From: Toxotes chatareus
Lineage: Eukaryota > Chordata > Actinopteri > Toxotidae
Reading direction: 5' to 3'
Assembly: GCA_016801885.1 (NCBI GenBank)
Contig: JAFBJY010001501.1
Location: 1 to 64,000, forward strand
Length of the DNA: 64,000 nucleotides
The notes under the pieces were generated by a model. The model was not told where the DNA came from and searched no databases. It saw only the letters and a list, made by a program, of their open reading frames with translations. Shown in pieces: positions 48,350-59,200 of this stretch (position 1 is its first letter; each line of letters begins with the position of its first letter). Position numbers and translations under genes: made by a program.

Positions 48350-50340
48350 TCAGCACAGCTGGTTGTACAGTCTAACAGCCGCAGGAAGGAAGGACCTGCG
48401 ATAACGCTCCTTCACTGTCTTGGGGTGAAGAAGCCTCTCACTGAAGGAGCTGCTCAGTGCAGTCAGTGTGTCCTGCATGGGGTGGGACTCATTCACCATC
48501 ATTGATGATAGCTTTGCTACCATCCTCCTCTCTCCCACCACCTGCACTGGGTCAAGGGAGCAACCCAGGACTGAGCTGGCCTTCCTGATCAGTTTGTCCA
48601 GTCTCTTCCTGTCCGCCGCAGAGATGCTGCTGCTCCAGCAGACCACACCATAGAAAACGGCTGATGCCACAACAGAGTCAAAGAAGGACCTGAGGAGCGC
48701 CCCCTGCACTCCAAAGGACCTGAGTCTCCTAAGAAGGTAGAGCCTGCTCTGACCCTTCTTGTATAGGGCATTAGTGTTATCAGTCCAGTCCAGTTTATTG
48801 TTCAGGTGAACACCCAGGTACCTGTAAGAGACCACACTCTCAATGTCCGTTCCCTGGATGTTCACTGGTGTTGGGGGGGGTGGCTGCGTCTGCAGAAGTC
48901 CACCACCAGCTCCTTGGTTTTCCCTGAGTTGATCTGGAGGTGATTCCGCCGACACCAGTCCACGAAGTCCTGGATCAGTTCTCTGTACTCCCTGTCATCG
49001 TCGTCTGTGATGAGGCCGACGATGGCAGAGTCATCGGAGAACTTCTGCAGGTGGCAGTTGGTTGTCCTGTACATGAAGTCTGCCGTGTACAGGGTGAACA
49101 GGAAAGGAGCCAAGCTGTTCCCTGTGGAGCCCCTGTACTGCTGACCACCATGTCAGACTCACAGTCCTTTGTCCTCACATACTGTGGGCGGTTGGTGAGG
49201 TAGTCCAGTATCCAGGTCGAGATGTGGTGATCCACTCCCGAGTGCTCCAGCTTGTCCCTCAGGAGCAGCGGCTGTATGGTATTGAAGGCACTGGAGAAAT
49301 CGAAAAACATGATCCTCACAGTGCTGCCGGGCTTCTCCAGGTGAGAGAGAGCTCTGTGCAGGAGGAAGATGACAGCGTCCTCCACTCCAATACCAGGCTG
49401 GTAGGCAAACTGCAATGGGTCCATCGACGGCCTCACCAGGGGGCGGAGATGGGAGAGTACTAGTCGCTCCAGTGTCTTCATCAAGTGTGATGTAAGTGCC
49501 ACAGGCCTATAGTTATTGAAGAGGTGGTTCGGGTGCGCTGTCTTAGGCACGGTACCACACAGGATGTTTTCCACAGCTGTGGAACTCTTCCCAACTTCAG
49601 GCTGAGGTTGAAGACATGCACCGCAATCCCACAGAGCTGGTCTGCACAGGATTTAAGGAGCCTGGAGCTGATTCCGTCCGGACCCGTAGCCTTCCTCGCG
49701 CTGATCCTTCTGAGCTACCTTCTCACCTGGTCTGTAGAGAGGGACAGATTGGAACATGGGGACTGGGTGATTGAAGTCATGAGGGAGGGGGGGTGGCTGA
49801 GCGGGTTGGAATAGGAGTAGGGGCAGTGGGGGGGTAGTTGTGAGCTGGGTTCTGCAGGAGGGGGGTGGGGCAGTGTCCTGGAGGAGCAAGGGCAGTGGGG
49901 GGTGATTGTGAGCTGAGACCTGCAGGAGGGGGATGGAGCAGTAACCTGGAGGTGCCGACAAGGGGGCTGCAGCAGAGGCAACTGGGGGAGGGAGGGTTGG
50001 GTGACTGGTCAAACCTGTTGAAAAACAAGTTCAGGTCGTTCACCCACTTCTGATCCCCCACAGTCTGAGAGTCTGGTTCCCTGTGCCCTGAGATGGTTTT
50101 AAGGCCCCTCCAGACTCCACAGATGTTGTTCCTCTGCAGCTGGTCCTCCATCTTCTTTCTGTAGCTACTCTTCCCTTCTCTGATCTTCCTCCTCAGCTCT
50201 CTGCACCTCCTTCAGTCGCTCCCCTGTCGCCTGACCTAAAGGCTCTCTTCTTCTCCTTCAGGAGAGCCTTTATGTCAGCGTTAATCCATGGTTTGTTGTT
50301 TGGAAAACACCGTACAGTCCTGGTGGGTACAGTGTTGTCC
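48350..50340 (-). pseudogene. LINE ORF2 (reverse transcriptase), truncated and frameshifted
   Basis: From right to left: FPNNKPWINADIKALLKEKK (linker after a missing endonuclease); LFFNRFDQ; a Pro-rich segment; NNYRPVALTSHLMKTLERLV; FDFSSAFNTIQP; WILDYLTNRPQYVR; STGAPQGT; FSDDSAIVG (RT active site with the Asp pair); VNIQGTDIESVVSYRYLGVH; and RRSFLPAAVRLYNQLC at the C-terminus near 48350. Frameshifts lie near 49110 (after GAPQGT) and near 48880. The endonuclease domain is missing because of 5' truncation. The RT would prime on nicked chromosomal DNA and copy its own RNA. The exact clade was not decided. Confidence 0.88.
49780..49985. repeat. G-rich imperfect tandem repeat within the LINE
   Basis: About three units of roughly 65 bp, each with GGGCAGTGGGGG and GTGAGCTG...CTGCAGGAGGGGG. 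On the minus strand it encodes the Pro-rich linker of ORF2. The plus strand could form G-quadruplexes. Confidence 0.6.
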
Positions 50341-51705
50341 ACACAAAAATTAATGTAGTACGTTCAACTTGATGTTGAACGTAACACCATTGCTTTTACT
50401 CCATTATTTATAGCAAGTAGCTCCCGCAGCATTAGTTGGCTATATGTATAATTTCCGGCTCAATGGCGCAGACGCAGCTGAAAAGTCAGTTTTGGCTAGC
50501 ATGCTAACAGTTAGACGGTGTATTAAATAATAGAAATAATAAACAATGATTAAAATCTAGTTGTATACAAGTTGGAAAACAATTACATTTTCTGCAAGGA
50601 CACTGTCCATCAAAGGCTGGCATCCAGAATCACTTGTGTCTCTGCTTAAAGTGCTTGAGACTGACAGTGTATCTGTCAGACTTGGAGAGGAGGAGCCTTC
50701 ACACCCTTGCTGCAGGACACTTAGATCTGAAGATCACACACACACAAGTATAAGGCAAATAAAATCTAAAGTCCAGCACATTAAAACTGTATCACATACC
50801 TGGCTGGATATTACCTGTCTCAAGACAAAACATTACCATTACCTATAACTCTGCTTACCACAAGTAGTGAGGGTCACATATTCTGTCAGGTCTGAACGAT
50901 CAGCCAGGTTCAAAATACATGTTTCTCACCGCTGTTCAAAACAGCAAGGCTACAGTTTATAAGCTCAACTGTTAGCATGCCAGCCAAAACTGACTTTTCA
51001 GCTGCGTCTGCGCCATTGAGCCGGAAATTATACATATAGCCAACTAATGCTGCGGGAGCTACTTGCTCTAAATAATGGAGTAAAAGCAATGGGGTTACGT
51101 TCAACATCAAGTTCGCAGTCATTAGCGGTACTATGTAAGTAGATAAAGTGAGAACAATGACAAAATATCACGCATTTAAAGTACTTTTTGATAAAAATCA
51201 TGCTCTTACCAGCCTTGTGACGACGTTCCTTGTGCTGCTCATGCCGCGATAAAATGCGTCGTGAACTCCAGTCGTCGTTAAAACCAGATCCTGAACACCA
51301 GGGAATAAACTCCAAAATTCAACTCGGCCTGGGTGTACACCTTAACACAAACTGTAGTCAGAGTTATAAAATAAACTCCAGAAATGTAACTCTTTCACAC
51401 TTTTTGCCTGACTCCAGATTTTAGTACTTTGTGAATTTGCTGTGTGTTAGTACATGTAGTTGTGTACAGTTCAGCTGCTGCTGTCCTTGGTGCTGAATTC
51501 ACCAACCCAGCTGAATGGTCCTGAGTGCTTATTGTTGTAATTCATTTGGTATTTTGGAGAAGATTGAATATCATTAGTATGGGTTATGTTTTGGTTAGTG
51601 TTAGGCTTTCAGTTATGATGGTTAAGGTTAGGTTAGGTTAAGGGGCAAGGGAATGCATTATGGCAACATGTATCCTCACAACTATAGTAAGAAAATAATA
51701 AGAGA

Positions 51706-51728
51706 GAGAGAGTGTGTGTGTGTGTGTT
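51706..51728. repeat. GA/GT microsatellite
   Basis: Short GA and GT runs beside repeated unit copy 3. Confidence 0.85.
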
Positions 51729-51754
51729 TGTTGTTTGATGCCTTTGATGTATCA

Positions 51755-52010
51755 ACATTCTACAGTCTGATGTCACAGGCTGCAGTAAGTGGACACACAG
51801 TCAGAGACAAGTTCAGAAGTCAAACAGGAGCAGAAACAGTTGGACTGGACAGGACTTGCTCATGATTTAGGAAGAAAGAAGCACTCAGATATTTCTGCAC
51901 AATTATTGACAAGGAAGGGAGGAGCTACTGCTGTTACAAGGACAAGAGGAAACTACAGGAAAGTCCAGATCACCTCCAAGGTTTTCAGTAAGTCAATACA
52001 TGTTAGTTTT
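51755..52010 (+). repeat. Repeated unit with conserved open frame, copy 3
   Basis: Plus-strand copy in the right arm, frame from ATG 51789, same sequence as copy 1 with two or three changes, ending at TTTTCAGTAAGTC. Confidence 0.45.
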
Positions 52011-52137
52011 TTTAATACTGATCATGACTGTGAGATATTCTCATGGTTTCTCAGCTCCTTAACTTTGTTTTGGTGTGATGCACTGTAGTTTGTGTTAAAG
52101 GAAAGGATTTCTAGGAAGTCTGTACTGTCTGCAACAA

Positions 52138-52505
52138 GATCCTTTCTAAAGAGATTCTAATGGAAATGATGGAGCATAAAATCCACAGTCCCTGTCCTGT
52201 GGAAAAGTTGACTTCAGAGTTGAAAAGAAGCAAACATGAGGCTTCAACAGTCTGAGTAGATCAAGTTTCTATCTTCCAGGTATTTTTAGTCCAAAATTCC
52301 CTCTTTGTGTTTCTACACCTAATGTTTCCTTGCAAAGCTGTGGTGGAGAGATGGAAACACAGAGAGGAAACTCTGCACTAAAAGGCAAACATTTGAAGAT
52401 ACCCACTTGATTTTGTTTAACAAAGCTGATGAATTGTGGAATTACTATTTGTACAGAAATAGGACTGTGGATTTTGTGGCCTATCATTTCCACAGAAATT
52501 GTTTA
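52138..52505. repeat. MITE-like block, right arm
   Basis: Mirror of 42830-43195. Confidence 0.35.
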
Positions 52506-53558
52506 AAGAAGGATCTCCTGGCAGCAGGAAGAATTAGATCAAACACCAGTGCTTTGAATGTGGAAATGGGAATGTGAGTATATCTTTAAGTGATTTGGGT
52601 TTTTTATGCCTTTATTATGGACAGTAGAGAGATGACAGGAAATCAGGTGGAGGCAGAGGCATCAATGTTTCCAGTGGAAACTGAATTAGGGATGTTGTGG
52701 TAGATGTTCAGAAGCTTAAGGTTGTTACAGAGGTGCCCTGAAAAGTAGCATATTATGGGCTTTTTCCATTAGCACATAAGCTGTGATGGCATGCATTTCC
52801 ATTACAGCCTCACAGGAGTTAGCAGGGTAGCTGTGCCAAATTGCACTGTGTTGGTCCTGCTTGGTAGCAGGGCTGACCATTGCCAACCTATGACATTCTC
52901 CTCCCTTTAGCTGTGTCTGCAGTCGCTACACTCCTGTGTGTCTATGCTGTAGACTAGAGAGAAAGCTCTATTCTTAATTCTCTCTGTTTTCAGCTCTCAA
53001 GACTTTTGCAGCTTCTACCTGAACCTCTGTGATCTGGGGTTTACTTTCACTCCTCTGTTCCAGTTTGGACTTTCAGATATCAGCCTTATTTCACTGTTTA
53101 CTGATCATTTTCAGCCACATCACAGCTGTAAACTATGAAAAGGTTGTAAGAAAATGAAATGTGTTTATCAGTGAGTTAGCATCACTTTATTAGTGGTTCA
53201 GATGAACAAATCAGTTTGCTGTGCAGTAAAGTGGAAGAAACACTTGCAGCGTCCCAGCACAGCTTTAGTGATAGTGGCTGTTCACAGCATGGCTTAATGT
53301 GAGTACACCTCCACAATGGAAAACATTATTTGTTAGAACGAGGACTATATTGATTTTAGATGTCACATTTCCAGGCCACTCACCTTCCCAGTTTAGTATA
53401 AGGAAGCTGGCATATTTGTTTGGAAAGCTTGCACTGTGGTTTTGGAAGCCATGCCTCCTTGTCTCTTGTGGCCCCAGTCAAGTTCACTGCATCCCAAACA
53501 ATATGTTCCCTTTTGAAACCAGAATGAAAGTTTTGCGTTCATGGTGATATATACCTCT

Positions 53559-53588
53559 GATTCTTGGGAATTTGGATTCCCAAGAATC
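53559..53588. repeat. Perfect hairpin at the duplication boundary
   Basis: GATTCTTGGGAAT and its exact complement, separated by TTGG. Confidence 0.85.
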
Positions 53589-53999
53589 CAAGTTACTTGA
53601 ATATTCACTTTATACAAACTGTTGTACATATAGTCTTCTGAAAGGTCTAACATCATACATCATCTACTTTAAGCAAATTAGGAAAAGTAATGTTTTTTTT
53701 ATTTAACAAACATATTTTTGTATTAAAAGAGACGAGTACTTTAATAACTCAACAGCAATGAAGAAAAAGTTTAAGCATATTCATTTAAAACAAATTAAAA
53801 CTGCCTCTGATGGTGGTGACACTAATCTGACGGTGGTGACAGTGGCCTCATTACAACATACAATTCCAAAATTTATACCACTCAAGTCAATGGCTTCCTG
53901 TTTAAGAACTTTAACTATTTACTCCAAAAAACAGGTGTAATAAAAATTAAAGTCATTACCACTATAAACTGTATATTGAGGAAGAACAGAAAATTGAAT

Positions 54000-54701
54000 A
54001 ACTACGTCTTACAGTCAACCTGTGCTTTGGGTGTGTTGGCAGTCAACTGGAATATGGTTGGGCTGCTCCTTGTTGCAGATACAGATTTTAGTGGTAGAGA
54101 AAGGAGCGCATCATATGGCTGCATGTCAGCTTCAGTAATGATATAGAGCTTAGTGCTGGAGAGGCTTCTGCCAACCATATCATGGAAAATATTCCCATTC
54201 ACAATGTCATTCCCCCGCAGTATAAGGCTGTCTGTAGTCCTTTTCACAGTACCTCCTATGCCATCTGGTGCTCCCTTCCTATGTGAGGTGGGGAAGAAGT
54301 TCCAGGTTGTTCTCTTGAAACCTAGAGTTGGAGGGACACTGCAGAGGAGAGAGAAGTTATTCTTGTTTTCGTATTGCTTGCTGGGACCATCTGACCAAAA
54401 GTGAATTGTATCAACTTTTGGAAACTTTCAACAAATATCTTTCAGGATTGAGCTGTGGGCGGTTCTGACCAAAGTGGCATGACTGCACCTCAGAACTATA
54501 CTTGCATCTCCACCCCTCAGAAAAGTCCACATGCACAGTTACTGTGCTATCATTGCACTCCTCGATCATGCTCCTATACTCTCTGGTCTGGTTCTGAACT
54601 AAGCACACGTGTGTTGTTTCTGTCTTTAGTTTGTCTTCATATTGTTTTAGAAGCTCTCCCAGCATGCCACTGTGTTTCACAAGTCTTGTGTTGAAGTGCA
54701 T
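54000..54701 (-). pseudogene. Decayed ORF of a dispersed TE-like family
   Basis: Right piece (54411-54701) reads GMLGELLKQYEDKLKTETTH and later VHVDFSEGWRCKYSSEVQSC. Left piece in another frame (54000-54435) reads DTIHFWSDGPSKQYENKNNF, then HRKGAPDGIGGTVKRTTDSL. The HxDFSExxxCKxxxEVQSxHF, FWSDGPSxQYxNK and GKGAPDGIGG motifs belong to a multicopy family I know from uncharacterised fish and invertebrate loci, probably transposon-derived. The expected segment between the two pieces is missing, and the frame shifts at about 54435. No terminal repeats located. Confidence 0.55.
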
Positions 54702-55784
54702 GGTTCACCTCTGTGATAGAACATGGATCAGGAGGAAACCTCAGACCACACAAGGACTGAACGACAGTGAGCTTCTCATTCAGTGGAGTCAAGTTAATTC
54801 ATTATTTCTAATCAGCAGAAATTCACCTGCCCTTTGATTTATAACAGGTTAAATAGATTTGTATCAGGGAAACTAATGGATGGCATCATTATCTCTGAGA
54901 GGACACAATGTGGTGGGATAGAACAGGACTAAGTAAACTGATTAAATATTTGTTTACATCATTACATCAAATTAAACTGTGAAACAAATGTTAAAGTGTA
55001 TTTGAAAGTTGCTACTGAAGGTAAAGGAAAAACAAAGGACGACAGGATGAGAGAATCCAGTTCATATGTCCTCCTGACAGAAATGGAGGTTTACAGTGAT
55101 CAGCAGTGGGACACACACTGTTTATTGTCTTCACTAGTAGAATTGATGTGAAGTCTCTGTGTCACAGACACAGGTGGAGGGAGAATTCAACTTCTCCATT
55201 TAATCAACACTGAGCTTTATCCACCTGCACACATCAAACATTATCATTAACAGGAGCATTAACACTACTGTGAACTGACAACATGGTGTGGAGAGAAGAA
55301 GTGGTGTTAATACACTGCAGGCTGAGGGTGTGGCTGATGAGGTGATTGCAGACAGGTGAGCAGGAGCTCTGGAGGGAAACCCAAAGTAAGTCAACCACAC
55401 CCAGGCCTACACACACACAGACAGACAAGAAACACTAGGGAGGTTCTCCCAGAAACACGAGGAAGGAGGGAGAGACTGTCGGCTCCTAACATGACTTTGT
55501 ACCACGCTCTCCACTAAAAGATGGTGAAGAGAGAAGTTTCTGTGCTGTATTTTTTCATCCTATTGTTAAGTGACAAAAGCAAATAAATTTCAAATAGATA
55601 ATTAACCAAATGTGAATCAGGCCCATTTTCAATCTATACTGACTGATTAACAAAATGCTGATTTTATCTATTTAAAATTAAATCTACAACAGTGAAGTCT
55701 GCAAAAACTGAAGGGGTCTGAATACTTCCTGTAGCCACTGTATGTCACTCGCCCTAAGAGCAGTGTTTCATCTGCTGCTTCCTC
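54702..55784. other. No gene recognised
   Basis: Contains at 55207-55265 a block (GAGCTTTATCCACCTGC onward) that recurs at 61842-61900 in the same orientation. Confidence 0.45.
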
Positions 55785-56085
55785 TTCACATTCAGTGTCT
55801 CTGAGAAAATGGGATTGAAAAGCAGAAATCAGTGGCTGGATACAAGAGAATTTCCAAGTCAATGAACTTCCCTTGAAGAACAGTTAAACCAATCACTATG
55901 AAGTGGAAGGAGTTTGACATGGTGAATGATGTTTGTCTCTCTGGAGCAGGCTGTTCTAAAAAACTGACATGTCAGAGAAGAAAACACGAGCAGCTCCAAA
56001 CAGTTTCACACCATGTTTGTACTTTCACACTCTGATAATAGCTTTGGTTTTTCTCTCTCTGTCTTGTCCTTTTAACAACCTCCTG
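55785..56085 (-). CDS. First-exon-like block, inverted copy
   Basis: Reverse complement of 31560-31860 with few changes. Minus-strand ATG at about 55918-55920 opens the same signal-peptide-like frame (MSNSFHFIVIGLTVLQG). Conservation of the frame in both copies slightly favours coding use; no further exon recognised. Confidence 0.35.
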
Positions 56086-57039
56086 CAGCAGGTAGTGATG
56101 GCTGATCGAGGCATTGTTGAGGCTTCGACACATGATTAAAAAAATGGTTCATTACCCAGTGCTCAAGTAGGACATCTAGTGGTCAATAAAATGATGTGCA
56201 GTCAAGATGTGTCATTTATTGGCTCATGGATTGTTTGGGATTTGATTGTCCATGCAGATTCTTGTTTGACTACCATACATGTTTGTATGGTTTCAAGCTG
56301 ACACAATAAAATACAAATATTAAATATACATATTAAATACATAGGCTGCTATATTATTTGACACGTCCGATTGTTGTAGGAAACAGCGATATACTTGATA
56401 AGTTGCGTTATGAATCGTAAGCTATCTTAAAACAAGTCTAAATAGCAGCTTAAAAGATGTGGAATACTGGGTGTTCAGTCCCCAGATGGCAAATGTGATC
56501 TCATTCCAAATGTCTGATTCATGAACTAAATAACACGCAGCTCTGATGGGAATCAAACCCACGCTGCATTGTTGCAAGACAACTAAATCAATGACAGGGT
56601 TTCGATACCGAATGAAGCAGTAAAGTTGTTCATACGTCATAAATCATGTGATTTTTTTCCAAACCAAAACACACACATCTCACTCAGAGTCTGACTGTCA
56701 TGGAGCTAGTTTTATAGCACTTTTCTGTTTGACTGCACCTGATGATAATGTGGTTTCAAGTGGATTAAACCATGTTTGTTATTTGGCATGGCTGATTGTA
56801 ACCCTACATAATCTTCACTTATATTTTGAACATTGAAATGGTGCTGGTACATTCATGATATCAGATATGTTCTACAAATACAGACTGATGTCATTTTCAC
56901 ATGGTACTGGTGCAAATAATAGATTATATCATGGTATGTTTTGGCCTTCGTTGGTAAAGAGGTTTATGTGTACATGGGTAAAGAGGGTGTGCTTGAAGAA
57001 CAGGGCAGTGGGTGTGCTTGTGTAACTGTTTATTTTTCT
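56086..57039. other. No gene recognised
   Basis: A partial tRNA-like 3' half (minus strand, GTGGGTTTGATTCCCATC near 56543-56560) is the only feature seen. Confidence 0.4.
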
Positions 57040-58652
57040 ACAGTTTTTAGACTCAATCGGTTTCTTCTTTTACAAACTATTTCTCCAGCCTTGGAAAAAA
57101 CCCGTTCTCACAGCACAGATGAGGCTGGGGTGCACAGAAAATGCTTGGCTACGTGATACAGATTGGGGTACACAGTTTTGTGGGTGGCCCAGTATGTGAG
57201 GGGATCCTCAGTTCTTCCCAGGGGAGGATCAGCTAGGTACCGCTTCACTTCCACCATTGCATTAGCTGTGGCACTTTGCATTTGCCTGGCTCTGTTAGCA
57301 TCCTGATCCAACAGTGTCCACAGGTCAACTTCTAAAAAATATGGTAGATCATCATCACCAGAAATGTCATTAGTCATTCCTTATTCATAATCAAATAAAG
57401 AAGAAATACCTGTGGAGGCTGCTGTTGCTGCGTGCTGTGTATGTTGATAACTTTTGTGCATTCTGATATCAGACGCTCTTTGACACCGGCTGCCACTCTT
57501 GAACTGGTGAATCCAAATGTTTTGAAGCGTGGATCCAACAGTGTAGCGACTGCCAGTGAACTCTCTTTTTCCTTATCATGCAATCTCTCTCCCAAGCATC
57601 TGATAAGGTTATGTGCCAGGTGTTGTGCCACGGGGGTGGTGAGCTGTGGATGGAGTTGTTCTGTTGTATGTCGCAACACACGGTAGAGGGGGATGACCTT
57701 TGATTTGGATACTCTCTTCTCTTCTCTTCAGTTGCCACCTGGAATGCAGCCAGCAGCTGAAACGACAGGAATATAGATATTGTCTAAATGCACAAACTGT
57801 GTGGGGACCTTGATCTCAATGTTCAGTTTCAGTTGCAACGACTGTGCAATAAACTACATAGACAGTCTGCATTCAGTGATCAGTTTAGGTTTTCTAATAC
57901 ATACCTTGATGCATTCTCCTGTGTTTTCAAATTGCTGGTTGCTCAGAGGAGTCAGGTCTGTGTTGAGTGATGCTAAAGTTGCTGCCACTGCATCTCTTTC
58001 CTCATAGAGGCGTAAAAACATGTCCAGGGTGCTGTTCCAGCGTGTGTTCACCTCCAATTTAAGTTCCTTTGCATTGCGGCCGCAGTTGCTGCTGCATTTG
58101 GCTCAGTCTCTCTTTTGCAGTTGTGCTTGTCCTAAAATAAGTCACGATCCTCCTGCTCAGGACCCTAATTTCATCAAGGCCAGGAGCTGCTTCAATGGAG
58201 TTCTTGACGACTAGATTTAGGCAGTGCACAATGCATTTACGTTGCCTCAAATTCAAAGTGTTGGCTGCAGCATTCATATTGCTTGCAGAATCAGTCGCAG
58301 TGCATCGAACCCTGTTTACTAGGCCAGTCAATGATGTAGTTTCGGCAGCAATGTGGGCTACTGTGTGGGTTTTCGGAAATGGCTTGGCCCCCAGAAGAAG
58401 AGTGGACAGATGTCATTTTGATTGATAAAATGGCAGGTGACAGCTAAATATGCATCCATGTTGATGGAGGTCCACATATCTGATGTGAGGCTCACAGTCT
58501 CAACACCCTGGATCTCAGCTTTGGCCTCCTCCCTTTCCTCCTCATACTTGGCGACTACCATGTCCTTCAGAGCCTTCGTTGTTGGTAGAGCGTATGTGGT
58601 GTCCAGCTTTGCCACAAACTCTTTGAAACCAACATCCTCCAAAACAGAGAAT
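57040..58652 (-). pseudogene. hAT-superfamily transposase, 5' part missing
   Basis: Minus-strand pieces in order: FSVLEDVGFKEFVAKLDTTY; VSLTSDMWTSINMDAYLAVT (first catalytic Asp region); RVRCTATDSASNMNAAANTL (second Asp); CIVHCLNLVVKNS (CxxH of the hAT insertion domain); VNTRWNSTLDMFLRLYEERD; SSLAVATLLDPRFKTFGF; and WATHKTVYPNLYHVAKHFLC with ERVFSKAGEI, the C-terminal dimerisation region. A stop codon at 57108-57110 sits where a Cys is expected before ERVFS, and several frames change, so it is inactive. The N-terminal BED zinc finger is absent because an unrelated element end (GGTAACACTTTA at 58653) cuts in. ZBED/hAT-Ac type is the likely group. Confidence 0.85.
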
Positions 58653-58740
58653 GGTAACACTTTAAAATAACTATCATTTATAAGACATTTATAAGCTATT
58701 AGTAGATATTGAACTAATCATGAATAAACCATTTATATAT
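58653..58740. mobile_element. Non-autonomous element end resembling the Merlin terminus
   Basis: GGTAACACTTTAAAATAACTATC matches the Merlin end at 23243 in 22 of 23 positions and continues with TTATAAG and TATTAGTAG segments of the same style. The opposite end was not found to the right, so the element is truncated or longer than I can trace. Confidence 0.55.
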
Positions 58741-58746
58741 GGTGCG

Positions 58747-59200
58747 CCCCTGTAAAAGGGGAAATAATAGGAACGACACAGAAGCGATGTAGTTTCTATA
58801 ATATTGTAATGAATTTTCCACAAACATCTTTTTAACATGTTTACAGAAGTGTGAAAAATAACACCATATTGTCTTTTTTCCCCTTAACAACCACACTTAA
58901 TTTCAAACAGAAAAACACCGACATATAATGCGGACATCAGGTTGCTGCCGCGATTGTGCCACTGTCCGCGCTAACACTGCTAGCAAACAGGCTAACACAA
59001 CAACAGTTTACATTTAGCCGACAAAACATACATAAAACGTTACACAGTCGTACACATTACTGCCTACCTATTCCTCACAACGTATGTACATCCTTATACA
59101 TGCTAAAAGCTACACTCTTACCTGTAAAAGGGGAGAATAATAGGAATGACATACAAGCGATGTAGCTTCTATCGAGTTCCGTATTGCAATGAGCCATGAG
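58747..59200. repeat. Direct repeat pair about 374 bp apart
   Basis: CCTGTAAAAGGGGAAATAAT... at 58749-58830 recurs at about 59122-59200 with a few changes (AGCGATGTAG common to both). The repeats bracket a sequence with several GCTAACA/GCTAGCA motifs. Nature unknown. Confidence 0.5.

Larger units (their letters stand above)
48122..50345 (-). mobile_element. 5'-truncated LINE (CR1/L2/Rex-like group)
   Basis: The tail GATAAGATAAGATAAACC lies at left and the coding strand is minus. The right end stops in the middle of ORF2 at about 50345. It is inserted into the left arm of the inverted duplication between GACTGCAAACT and its continuation TTGATGTTGAACG; a short AACT repeat may be the target duplication. 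The empty site is intact in the right arm at 51098-51125. Confidence 0.9.
41127..50519. repeat. Left arm of a large inverted duplication
   Basis: Homologous in reverse complement to 50966-53558. The arm is interrupted: 41455-42081 (LINE), about 43640-47385 (3.7 kb absent from the other arm, flanked by direct repeats) and 48122-50345 (LINE). The homologous parts sum to about 2.5 kb. Spacer between the arms: 50520-50965. Confidence 0.85.
50966..53558. repeat. Right arm of the inverted duplication
   Basis: Uninterrupted counterpart of the left arm, keeping the pre-insertion state of both LINE sites. Its outer end at 53558 meets a perfect 13-bp hairpin at 53559-53588. Confidence 0.85.

Noticed and set aside
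49653..50151. Pro-rich minus-strand ORFs as separate genes
   Set aside because: They are overlapping frames of the LINE ORF2 linker.
56541..56640. tRNA gene on the minus strand
   Set aside because: Only a B-box-like 3' half is visible; no acceptor stem or D arm pairs with it.
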